Below are positions 38,302 through 46,393 of a DNA stretch of 53,390 nucleotides, piece after piece. This DNA is from a virus. A program made the translations under genes and the position numbers. The DNA lies in the IMG/VR virus record IMGVR_UViG_3300025307_000067, positions 1 through 53,390 of that record. One strand, given 5' to 3'. Under the pieces are notes generated by a model. The model did not search any database and was not told the origin of the DNA. It saw nothing but the letters and a program-made list of their open reading frames with translations. The stretch's first letter is position 1; each line of letters opens with the position of its first letter.

Positions 38302-40350
38302 ATGCCCTTTACTCTGAAAGATGTGGAGAAACATAATAAAGGACTGGATGACAAGAAAAAAGCCCAGTGGGTGCAGGTAGCCAATTCAGTCTACGCTAAG
38401 TGCATCAAAGATGGCGGTGATGATAAGGCCTGCGCCCCGAAGGCCATACAGCAGGCCAATGGCGTTGTGGCCACCCATTCAGACATGAAACATCAATCCG
38501 TAGGTGCTTACAACTACGAGATTAGGGAAGAGACCCATCAAGGTAAGAAATATATGGTGGTTCCGGTCGTCATGATGACCAGCGACGTCCACTCGGGTAG
38601 CCATGGTCCTCTTCTTCACCTGGCAGAGGATCTCGGCAAGTTCCCCGCCTCCTGGGATGGCATTCCAATCTCGATTCAGCACCCGCAAGAAAATGGCAAC
38701 ATTGTCTCTGCCAATCAACCTCATATTATTGACAATCAAGTAGTAGGCAAAGTTTTTAACACTCGCATGGATGAAGGCAAGCTTCGTGCAGAAGCCTGGA
38801 TTGACCAAGACGCCATCCAGCGTATCTCCCCAGAGGCCTTCAAATACATCCAGGAGGGCAAGCCTCTTGATGTATCTGTTGGGGTGTTCACCGAGGATGA
38901 ATATTCCACTGGTGATTACAATGGCAAACACTACGAAGGGATTGCCAGGAACCATCGACCAGACCACCTGGCTCTCTTGCCTGGCGGAACGGGTGCATGC
39001 TCGTGGGCCACGGGTTGTGGGATAAGGGCCAATGCTTCGGAAGGAGATAAGATGCAGACAAACATAGGTCGCTTGAAATATGATGGTACTGAATCCACCG
39101 CCTGGTCTGGGCCAACCCTGACTGACTTTGGTATGGAAGGTCGTTGGCAGGATTTGACTGATTCCGATCGGGCCAAGGTGGCTGCCCATTATCTTATCGG
39201 CACTTCCCAGACTGGTTCTTTCTCAGACTTGAAACTGCCTGTTGTCAATCCGAAGACAGGAAAGTTGAATGAGTTCGCCTTACGGGCAGTCATTAGTGGT
39301 CGAGGTTCTGCCATTACAGGAGTCAATCCCAAGGAAAAGATGGCAGCCCAGCGGATGGCCTATCAATTACTCAACGATGAGTTTGGTGCTGCTCTTGCGG
39401 TGCCGACGAATATGGAGGCCTACGACCTTTTTAATGAGCAGACGTTGAAAGCGTTGGCTCTTCTTGGGATTAATGTCTCAGTCAATCAAATGAGTTTCGA
39501 TGACATCTCTGAGAGCATCCAAACGAAGATTGATGAGATGAATACTGCCACCAAAATTTACTATCTCAAGGAAGCTTTTCCTGACTATTTCATCTATTGT
39601 CTACGATCTGCTCAAGATGGACTGGTTAGTATTGGGCCGAGAGTGGACGAAATGGATGGAGAACTTTTCAAACAAGGTTACAAAGTCGCTGCTGATGGAA
39701 TAACAATCGAATTCACCGGCGTGGCACAACCCGTCGTGAAGAAAGTCGAATATATAACCCAAGAAGAACAAGGAGACTCAATTATGGCGAACAAGGATGA
39801 GAAGAAACCCTGTTGTGCCGAGAAGGTTGAGCTGCTGATTCAGTCGGAAGACACGCAGTTCACCGAGGGCGACCGGGAATGGCTGATGAGTATGGACGAA
39901 GGGCAGATTGCCAAGTTGGAGACGAATGTGACTCCGGCCGACAAAGCCAAAGCCCAGCAGATGATGCTTGACGCCCAGAAGATGATGGATGAGGCTAACA
40001 CCCTTATGGGCAATCAAGCCACCACCAAGGAACAGGCCATCCAGGTGCTCAAAGAAGAGCTGGGTGACCAGACCAAATTCCTGGGCCTCTTGCCTCCCGA
40101 AACCCGCGCCACCATGGAGCACGGCCTGCGGCTCTACAAGGCCGAGCGCGAAAAGAAGATTGGTCACATTTTGGCCAATACCAACGCCGATGTGTACAGC
40201 CAGGCTCGTTTGATTGCCATGTCCGATCAGGACCTGGACGATCTGGCCCGGGCCATTAAGGCGCCGGCAAGTTACGCTCCGATGAGCTCGCAGACTCTGA
40301 CCAACAACGAGGAGATCCTCCTGCCCGCCGGCGTAGTGCTGGACGGCTAA
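38302..40350 (+). CDS. prohead protease/scaffold fusion (DUF2213-like)
   Basis: 682 residues. A short N-terminal lysine-rich domain (MPFTLKDVEKHNKGLDDKKK ... CAPKAIQQAN) precedes a DUF2213-type prohead protease region (about 75-240) with ISIQHPQENGN, VGKVFNTRMDEGKLRAEAW, LDVSVGVF and NHRPDHLALLPGGTGACSW. The long C-terminal part (about 440-682) is acidic, glutamine/lysine-rich and helical, as in scaffold domains removed on maturation. It lies before the decoration and capsid genes, the usual place. Confidence 0.82.
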   Translation: MPFTLKDVEKHNKGLDDKKKAQWVQVANSVYAKCIKDGGDDKACAPKAIQQANGVVATHSDMKHQSVGAYNYEIREETHQGKKYMVVPVVMMTSDVHSGSHGPLLHLAEDLGKFPASWDGIPISIQHPQENGNIVSANQPHIIDNQVVGKVFNTRMDEGKLRAEAWIDQDAIQRISPEAFKYIQEGKPLDVSVGVFTEDEYSTGDYNGKHYEGIARNHRPDHLALLPGGTGACSWATGCGIRANASEGDKMQTNIGRLKYDGTESTAWSGPTLTDFGMEGRWQDLTDSDRAKVAAHYLIGTSQTGSFSDLKLPVVNPKTGKLNEFALRAVISGRGSAITGVNPKEKMAAQRMAYQLLNDEFGAALAVPTNMEAYDLFNEQTLKALALLGINVSVNQMSFDDISESIQTKIDEMNTATKIYYLKEAFPDYFIYCLRSAQDGLVSIGPRVDEMDGELFKQGYKVAADGITIEFTGVAQPVVKKVEYITQEEQGDSIMANKDEKKPCCAEKVELLIQSEDTQFTEGDREWLMSMDEGQIAKLETNVTPADKAKAQQMMLDAQKMMDEANTLMGNQATTKEQAIQVLKEELGDQTKFLGLLPPETRATMEHGLRLYKAEREKKIGHILANTNADVYSQARLIAMSDQDLDDLARAIKAPASYAPMSSQTLTNNEEILLPAGVVLDG

Positions 40351-40384
40351 CCTAAACTGAATCAAGGAGAAGGAGAATAAGAAT

Positions 40385-40852
40385 ATGTCCACCCCAAACA
40401 CGATTAAGCTCAAGAAGTATCTGGATGTCGTCATCGAACGGAAGGCGGCAGCGGCCATCACTCCGGGGATGCTGATCTATCTGACCGGCACCGCTGACAC
40501 GGTGGCGAAACACAACCACGACAGCGGCCCGGTTCATCCCCCGATGTTCGCCCTCGAAGATGAGCTTCAGGGAAAAACGATCTACCAGGCCTACGCCACC
40601 GGCGACCGTGTCCAGTGCTGGATTCCCCAGCGCGGGGAAGAAGTGCTGGCTCTGTTGGTCGACGGCGAGCATGTCGAGATCGGCGATCGTCTGGCCTCCA
40701 AAGGCACCGGATGGCTGAAGAAGCATGATGCTGACTCTCTCCACGAGGAAGAAGTTGTCGCCATTGCTCTTGAGCACATGGATCGTTCCACGAGTTCAGG
40801 CGCCGGCACCGATGAAGTGGCAGGCGGTCGAATCAAAGTGATGGTGGTCTAA
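40385..40852 (+). CDS. head decoration protein
   Basis: 155 residues. LDVVIERKAAAAITPGMLIYL, QAYATGDRVQCWIPQRGEEV and VEIGDRLASKGTGWLKKHD follow the beta-rich pattern of capsid decoration/stabilisation proteins encoded just before the major capsid gene. It probably trims capsid three-fold axes. Confidence 0.76.
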   Translation: MSTPNTIKLKKYLDVVIERKAAAAITPGMLIYLTGTADTVAKHNHDSGPVHPPMFALEDELQGKTIYQAYATGDRVQCWIPQRGEEVLALLVDGEHVEIGDRLASKGTGWLKKHDADSLHEEEVVAIALEHMDRSTSSGAGTDEVAGGRIKVMVV

Positions 40853-40883
40853 ACCACAACAAGAAAGAAAGGAGAACAAAGAT

Positions 40884-41990
40884 ATGGTACATGTCGACTT
40901 AATGACCCCAAATGGCAATCAGGGCCCGATGGCTAACGCCATTGCGCAGGCCGGCCGGTTTGACCCGTCTCGCATGCGGCCTTGGGTCGGCCCCGATGGC
41001 CGTTGCTATGTGACGGTACACACCGGTGGAGATCCCAAGAAACGGGAAAGTTATCGGAACATTCAGATCAATCGGAACGAGCTCCAGACGTATGGCACCC
41101 TGCGCCGGGACGAATGGAAGCAGCTGGACGAAGCGGTTCTGAAAATCTCCGAGATCCGCCTTGGCGGCATCCAGGATCTGATCGACTACAACCTGGTCTA
41201 CAACCTTGGCAACGCCATGGGGACGACCGTGCTGGAATACCATTCCATCAGCAATGCGATGGAAGCGGTTATCAGCATGGACGGGGTAACTCGGTCTAAG
41301 GGTGACCGCCCGGTGTACAGCACCCACTACCTGCCCATCCCGATTATCCATTCGGATTTCGAGATCAACGCACGCGCCCTGGCGGCCAGTCGTTCTCTCG
41401 GCAATCCTCTGGATGTCGACTCTGTGGAACGCGGCACCCGACGGATCAATGAGAAGTTGGAATCGATGTTGTTCACCAGCACTTCCTACGCCTTCGGCGA
41501 ACTGGGAGACGATGGTTACAACAGCATCTATTCCTATCTGTCTCATCCGAAACGGAATCTGTACACCCTGGGCACTTCCTGGGCTACCGACACTGGCGCC
41601 AATATCCTGGCCGATGTCATCGGCATGAAGCAGAAGTCCATCGATGCCAAACACTTTGGCCCGTGGATGTTGTATATCCCCACAGCCTATGAGACGGCGC
41701 TCGATAAGGACTATGACGCTGTCGCAGGCACCGGCCGGACTGTTCGGTCTCGTATCTTGGAAGTTGCCGGTATCAAAGGAGTTAAGGTCGTTGATACGCT
41801 CACTGCCGCCAATGTACTTCTGGTACAGATGACCAGTGATGTGGTTCGCCTGGTTCGGGGCATGGGTATCCAGACGGTGGAATGGCAGACCGAAGGCCAG
41901 TTCATCACGAAATATAAGGTACTTACAATTTCCGTACCTCAGGTACGTGCAGATCAGGACGGCAATAGCGGCATCGTTCATGCATCGTGA
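40884..41990 (+). CDS. major capsid protein (HK97 fold, encapsulin-like family)
   Basis: 368 residues with AGGAG before ATG. YGTLRRDEWKQLDEAVLKI, LPIPIIHSDFEINARALAAS, GLEDD-like spacing around YAFGELGDDGYNSIYSYLSH, and LVRGMGIQTVEWQTEG are hallmarks of HK97-fold capsid proteins of the encapsulin-like (DUF2184-type) group. No N-terminal delta domain is obvious, which fits a separate scaffold in the preceding protease gene. Confidence 0.85.
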   Translation: MVHVDLMTPNGNQGPMANAIAQAGRFDPSRMRPWVGPDGRCYVTVHTGGDPKKRESYRNIQINRNELQTYGTLRRDEWKQLDEAVLKISEIRLGGIQDLIDYNLVYNLGNAMGTTVLEYHSISNAMEAVISMDGVTRSKGDRPVYSTHYLPIPIIHSDFEINARALAASRSLGNPLDVDSVERGTRRINEKLESMLFTSTSYAFGELGDDGYNSIYSYLSHPKRNLYTLGTSWATDTGANILADVIGMKQKSIDAKHFGPWMLYIPTAYETALDKDYDAVAGTGRTVRSRILEVAGIKGVKVVDTLTAANVLLVQMTSDVVRLVRGMGIQTVEWQTEGQFITKYKVLTISVPQVRADQDGNSGIVHAS

Positions 41991-42027
41991 ACCTGATCTG
42001 ATTAACTCATAATATAGCTAATCATGC

Positions 42028-42036
42028 TATAATATG
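42028..42036 (+). promoter_or_regulatory. extended -10 promoter downstream of the capsid gene
   Basis: GCTATAATATGATATGAGG with TATAAT at 42028-42033, before the GIY-YIG gene. A second AT-rich CATAATATAG lies just upstream. No clear -35. Confidence 0.45.
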
Positions 42037-42052
42037 ATATGAGGTTTGACAG

Positions 42053-42889
42053 ATGACGCATCTGAATACTGGCATCTATGAGATTAGAAATACTACCAAT
42101 GGTAAGCGATACGTTGGTAGTGCTATATCTTTTGATACTCGTTTCCGAGCTCATCTGAATGATCTTCGCAAAGACAAGCATCCCAACCGACACCTCCAGT
42201 TCGCCTGGAACAAGTATGGAGAAGAGTCATTTCAGATCGGTCCAATAATCATTTGTTCAGTCAAGGATTTATTGTTTTACGAACAGATAATACTGGACAC
42301 TTTCTACGACTCTCTTTACAACTTAGCTCCAACTGCTGGCAGTCAGTTAGGATTCAGATTCTCTAAAGAATCAAGGCTGAAGATGTCGATAACCAGGACT
42401 GGTCAATCTATCATCTTGCCTCCTCGTACCAAGGAACATAGCCTGGCTATTTCTAAGGCTAATACTGGAAAGACCCAATCTCTCAAAACACGACAGAAAA
42501 GATCGGACAGTATGAAAGGTAAAAATCTTGGCAGGAAAGCATCTGATCAAGCAAAGAAAAATATCTCTGATGCCAAGAAAGGTTGTATTCCCTGGAACAA
42601 GGGCAAGACGGGAGTCTACTCAGCAGATACTCTTGCCAGGATATCCGTTACCTCCACCGGTCGTGTTTTCTCTCCTAAGTCCAGACAAAAGATGGCTGAT
42701 TCCCGTAAGGGTAAACCGAATGGGTTTCAAGGTAAACATCATACTCCTGAAGCACTTGATAAAATAGCTGCCGCTGGAAGGAAGCAAGTTCAATCTCGCG
42801 AAACTCGTCAAAAACGCTCGGACTCAATCAAGAGGTGGCATGCAGAGAGAAAGGCTCAAACAAAGCCTGTAAGAATTCCGTACCTATAA
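42053..42889 (+). CDS. GIY-YIG homing endonuclease with NUMOD3 repeats (Seg-like)
   Basis: 278 residues. GIYEIRNTTNGKRYVGSA is the GIY-YIG strand pair; the catalytic Arg (FRAHLNDL) and Glu (YEQIILDTF) follow. Residues about 115-265 are NUMOD3-type repeats (FSKESRLKMSITRTG, ASDQAKKNISDAKKG, FSPKSRQKMADSRKG, HTPEALDKIAAAGRK). It ends TKPVRIPYL. Free-standing between the capsid gene and the next gene, as for mobile phage endonucleases. Confidence 0.92.
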   Translation: MTHLNTGIYEIRNTTNGKRYVGSAISFDTRFRAHLNDLRKDKHPNRHLQFAWNKYGEESFQIGPIIICSVKDLLFYEQIILDTFYDSLYNLAPTAGSQLGFRFSKESRLKMSITRTGQSIILPPRTKEHSLAISKANTGKTQSLKTRQKRSDSMKGKNLGRKASDQAKKNISDAKKGCIPWNKGKTGVYSADTLARISVTSTGRVFSPKSRQKMADSRKGKPNGFQGKHHTPEALDKIAAAGRKQVQSRETRQKRSDSIKRWHAERKAQTKPVRIPYL

Positions 42890-42901
42890 GGATACCATAT
42901 C

Positions 42902-43222
42902 ATGACTAATCAGAGTCAGAAGTCTGAAGAAATCAAATGGATTAATCGGGGCGGCGCACTTCGCACTAAGGATGGCCGGGACATTAAGAGCGGGGAGACT
43001 TTTATGGCTTGCCCAGAAGATGTTCCGATGACATTTCGGGACGTAGTCAAACCGTTGGAACAACTCCCCGAAGAACGTCCACTTGATGTAGCACAACCTC
43101 AGTATCAAATCGTATCACGTGGCCCAGGCACCTATAATGTCATCGACGGCAATGGCAAGGTCAAGAATGAAAAGCCATTAAAACAGGCTGATGCTCAGGC
43201 ATTAGTAGAGAGTCTTTCCTAA
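42902..43222 (+). CDS. hypothetical protein after the capsid gene
   Basis: 106 residues. Basic N-terminus, DVVKPLEQLPEERPLDVAQPQ linker and a small C-terminal domain (YQIVSRGPGTYNVIDGNGKV) typical of DUF7-like short virion proteins. No firm match. Confidence 0.6.
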   Translation: MTNQSQKSEEIKWINRGGALRTKDGRDIKSGETFMACPEDVPMTFRDVVKPLEQLPEERPLDVAQPQYQIVSRGPGTYNVIDGNGKVKNEKPLKQADAQALVESLS

Positions 43223-43241
43223 CCGATGGGAGATTTTATGA

Positions 43242-43679
43242 ATGCGACAGACTCAGCCTCAGCAAGCCTTCGGCCTTCACCTCACTCTTGACGGATATGA
43301 TTGTCTAAGAGAGTCGTTGATGAATTTGGATTTGATCTACAGGTTTTTAGATACCTGTCCAGATCTGATCCAGATGACTAAGATCATGCCACCTTACGTC
43401 TTTAAGTATCAAGGCAAGGTGGAGTCCGACTGGGGCCTTTCTGGGTTTGTCCTCATAGCTGAATCTCACATCAGCATCCATACTCTTCCTGACCGAGCTT
43501 ATCTGAGCCTCGATATTTTCTCTTGTAAAGAGTTTGATATCCAAGAGGCGATTTTCTATGCAGTGGATCTGTTCGGAATTGGCCGATATGAGAAAAACAC
43601 TTTCGATCGAGGCTTAGAATTTCCTCGAGATCAGGAAGTTGTCACTGAGTTTTTGATGGGGCAGAGACAAAAGTTATGA
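43242..43679 (+). CDS. S-adenosylmethionine decarboxylase (SpeD-like)
   Basis: 145 residues. GLHLTLDGYDCLRESL opens the fold, and the self-cleavage block is ESHISIHTLPDRAYLSLDIFSC. It contains the Glu-Ser processing site that creates the pyruvoyl group, the catalytic His and the conserved Cys. The enzyme makes decarboxylated AdoMet, the aminopropyl donor for spermidine-like polyamines. No aminopropyltransferase is visible in the window. Stop overlaps the next start (ATGA). Confidence 0.9.
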   Translation: MRQTQPQQAFGLHLTLDGYDCLRESLMNLDLIYRFLDTCPDLIQMTKIMPPYVFKYQGKVESDWGLSGFVLIAESHISIHTLPDRAYLSLDIFSCKEFDIQEAIFYAVDLFGIGRYEKNTFDRGLEFPRDQEVVTEFLMGQRQKL

Positions 43680-44356
43680 AATGGACAGTGCCAAAAATGT
43701 GGGACGAAGGTGAGTGTTTTATCATTGGTGGTGGTCCATCAATTGTGAGTCAGTTTAATATTCCACAGGAAATTGTTGATCAAGTTAAATTGAATCAAAC
43801 CAAGGCCAATCTTTATTCTTCATATATGAAAGTTCTTCATGATAAACATATCATAGGAGTTAACAATGTCTATATGTTAGGAGACTGGGTAGACAGCGTT
43901 TTCTTTGGTGACTGCGCTTGGTATCTTGTTCATCGGCTTAATCTTGCTAAGTTTGCTGGGTTGAAAGTGACTTGTTGTCCTCGATTTGCAGATAAGCCAG
44001 AGCAGCGCTGTGAAGGGATTAAGTATCTTGCCAAAGATGGTAAAAGATATGGAATCTCTGATAATCCAACTAAGGTGAGTTGGAATCATAACTCAGGAGC
44101 AGCAGCTATCAGTCTGGCGGTTCATTTTGGAGTTAAGAGGATTATCTTACTCGGTTTTGATATGTGTTTAGGGGATAAAGGCAGCCATTGGCACGGGTCA
44201 CACGGCAACAAGAAGCCCCCTCCTTTTGCCCGACATCTGAAGGGATTTCCAGCAATTGCAGAGGATGCTAAAAAGATTGGAGTGGAGGTTCTTAATACGA
44301 GTCCGATGAGCACTATTGAGGTATTTCCTAAAGTGTCGATTAAGGAACTGTTATGA
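43676..44356 (+). CDS. DUF115/Maf-like protein
   Basis: 226 residues. ECFIIGGGPSIVSQFNIP is the GxGPS loop of DUF115/Maf-like proteins; GVNNVYMLGDWVDSVFFGD and KRIILLGFDMCLG with SHWHG follow. Relatives transfer nonulosonic acid-type sugars or act as pterin pyrophosphokinases. In this glycan cassette a sugar-transfer role is likelier (inference). Coupled at both ends by ATGA overlaps. Confidence 0.7.
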   Translation: MKWTVPKMWDEGECFIIGGGPSIVSQFNIPQEIVDQVKLNQTKANLYSSYMKVLHDKHIIGVNNVYMLGDWVDSVFFGDCAWYLVHRLNLAKFAGLKVTCCPRFADKPEQRCEGIKYLAKDGKRYGISDNPTKVSWNHNSGAAAISLAVHFGVKRIILLGFDMCLGDKGSHWHGSHGNKKPPPFARHLKGFPAIAEDAKKIGVEVLNTSPMSTIEVFPKVSIKELL

Positions 44357-45315
44357 GTATGAGAAGCTACACGGCTGCGAGTACCTTACCAGTTAAGTTG
44401 CTGCAGAATGCCTTTGTGATAAATCGTATCCGTGCCGGCTACATTCCACCCCAGCATGTTCAGTTGAATCCTACGAACCGATGTAATCTCAAGTGTGATT
44501 TTTGTTCTTGTTCTGAAAGGGATAAGAAAACTGAGTTTGACTTGGAAAAACTCCTTCTCGTTATGGCTCAATTCAAAAAACTTGGTTGTCAGGCAGTCAC
44601 AATTACTGGCGGAGGGGAGCCTCTTCTTTATCCTGATATCAATGTTCTTCTTAAGACGCTTAAAGATCTTCAAATTCAATCTGGGTTAGTTACAAATGGA
44701 ACTCAGTTTGATAAATTAGTGAACTATAAGGACATTGTTTGGTGTCGTATTTCTTCAAGTGATGATAGAGAGCCTGTCTGGGAGGGAATTGAAGATGCAG
44801 TTCGAAAGGGTCCTAACATCGATTGGGCTTTTTCTCATGTTCTTACAAGTACCCCTGATTGGTCGCGTCTTTGTCGTTTGGTTTCTTTCGCCAACAAGAA
44901 TAATTTTACTCATATACGTATCGTGGCGGATCTTTTGGATATAGACTTGGCATCGGCTCAAGTCAAACAAGCCAGAAGTCATCTTTATGTTCAAGGAGTT
45001 GATGACAGTAAAGTAATTTATCAAGACAGGGCTGAATTTGTTAAAGGGAGAAAGAAGTGTGGAATTAGTTTGCTTAAGCCAGTTGTGGGTGCTGACGGAG
45101 GAATCTATCCATGCTGCGGTGTTCAGTATGCGCAAGATCCTCCAGGTCGAGATATGGTAGAATCAATGCGTATGGGCACTCTAGACGACATTGATCGGAT
45201 ATGGAAAGAGCAGATAGCTTTTGACGGCTCTATATGTTCTAGGTGTTATTATGATGACTATAACTCGGCGTTGGATTTGCTTACCATGCCACTGAGCCAT
45301 AAGGAGTTTATTTGA
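44353..45315 (+). CDS. radical SAM enzyme with SPASM-like C-terminus
   Basis: 320 residues. Cluster motif CNLKCDFC (about 48-55), then TITGGGEPLLYPD and GLVTNGTQF as in MoaA/SPASM proteins. A C-terminal Cys set (KKCGIS, YPCCGV, ICSRCYYDDY) probably binds extra clusters. Substrate unknown: peptide modification, sugar epimerisation or lipid chemistry are all possible. Confidence 0.85.
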   Translation: MSMRSYTAASTLPVKLLQNAFVINRIRAGYIPPQHVQLNPTNRCNLKCDFCSCSERDKKTEFDLEKLLLVMAQFKKLGCQAVTITGGGEPLLYPDINVLLKTLKDLQIQSGLVTNGTQFDKLVNYKDIVWCRISSSDDREPVWEGIEDAVRKGPNIDWAFSHVLTSTPDWSRLCRLVSFANKNNFTHIRIVADLLDIDLASAQVKQARSHLYVQGVDDSKVIYQDRAEFVKGRKKCGISLLKPVVGADGGIYPCCGVQYAQDPPGRDMVESMRMGTLDDIDRIWKEQIAFDGSICSRCYYDDYNSALDLLTMPLSHKEFI

Positions 45316-46328
45316 TGGTCACTCCTTACTATAAACCTGAGCCTCATATTCTTGGATGGCTTAGATGTTTTACCTTGCCTTCTGATACTGTTTTGGATGT
45401 GGGGAGTGGAGATAGGCGTTATCAGGACATCGGGGCCTCTGATATTAAGAGTTTGGATATTTGGCCGGCTGCTGAACCAGACTATCTTCTCGATCTCGAA
45501 GATAAAGATTTACCAGATAAAATGTTTAGTGTGATTTTTCTTATTGATCTTTTAGAACATCTTACTGATAAACGCGGTCGTGAGATTTTAGAGCAAGCAA
45601 AGAAGAGGGCTAAAAGAGCGGTTGTTGTTTTGACTCCTCTTACATGGGACGAGAATCGTCGTCCTTATCGTTCGGCAGGGGGATTTTATCAAGGTAATCA
45701 GGCAGTTTTACATCGTAGTTTGTGGTCCTTAGCTGATTTTGATCATAACTGGACACGAGTTTGGTTGCCCTCAACGAAGAAAGGTTTTTTCGGATACTGG
45801 GTGAGACCTATGACTGATTTCGGAGTTAGTAATTTTAATATAGATTCTGGCTCTCACTTGCCAGTTCTAACAAAACTTATGGAAATATCAGAAGGTCCCG
45901 TGTTGGAGTTAGGGACAGGGTTCTACTCGACCCCTTATTTGCATTGGGCTTGTTTTCAGCAGAATCGAAAACTGGTGTCTTACGACGCCTCCCTTTTGTA
46001 TTTTGAGTTAGCGAGTGGCTGTGCTCGAGACTTCCATGAAGTTTATTTTGTGAAGGACTGGAACAAGATAAATATCTCTCAACATTGGGGTATAGCACTT
46101 GTTGATCATGAGCCTATTCTTCAACGTCTTGTCGACATTCAGAGGTTAGCCAATAACTCCGACTATATAGTTCTCCACGATTCGGAAGAAAGCAACGACT
46201 ACGCTTACAAGTATTCTGAAATATACTCCCTTTTTAAGTATCGGTATGATTATAATAAACGACTACCACACACAACGGTAGTTTCTAATTTTAAGGATTT
46301 ATCTGAGTTAAAAGAGAGACTTGGATGA
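45312..46328 (+). CDS. two-domain SAM-dependent methyltransferase
   Basis: 338 residues. The N-terminal domain has DTVLDVGSGDRRYQDIG, LDIWPAAEPDYLLDL and VIFLIDLLEHL. The C-terminal domain (about 185-338) has a second Rossmann start GPVLELGTGFYSTPYL and ALVDHEPILQRL. Both are class I methyltransferase-like. Likely glycan or nucleotide-sugar methylation (inference from neighbours). Confidence 0.78.
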   Translation: MMVTPYYKPEPHILGWLRCFTLPSDTVLDVGSGDRRYQDIGASDIKSLDIWPAAEPDYLLDLEDKDLPDKMFSVIFLIDLLEHLTDKRGREILEQAKKRAKRAVVVLTPLTWDENRRPYRSAGGFYQGNQAVLHRSLWSLADFDHNWTRVWLPSTKKGFFGYWVRPMTDFGVSNFNIDSGSHLPVLTKLMEISEGPVLELGTGFYSTPYLHWACFQQNRKLVSYDASLLYFELASGCARDFHEVYFVKDWNKINISQHWGIALVDHEPILQRLVDIQRLANNSDYIVLHDSEESNDYAYKYSEIYSLFKYRYDYNKRLPHTTVVSNFKDLSELKERLG

Positions 46329-46393
46329 GATCATCGACTTGGGAATTATTTTTAGCCGCACTTATTGGTTATATTATCGGTAGGTGGTGGTAA
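46325..46393 (+). CDS. 22-residue membrane peptide
   Basis: MRSSTWELFLAALIGYIIGRWW forms one helix. It starts in ATGA with the previous stop and ends in TAATG with the next start, exactly bridging two genes, which supports real translation. Could anchor or regulate the glycan machinery, or serve only as a coupling frame. Confidence 0.5.
   Translation: MRSSTWELFLAALIGYIIGRWW

Noticed and set aside
41930-42889. Homing-site duplication at the GIY-YIG gene (TTCCGTACCT at both the end of the capsid gene and the end of the endonuclease gene)
   Set aside because: Ten bases of identity are within chance here, and the second copy is explained by the KPVRIPYL coding motif.
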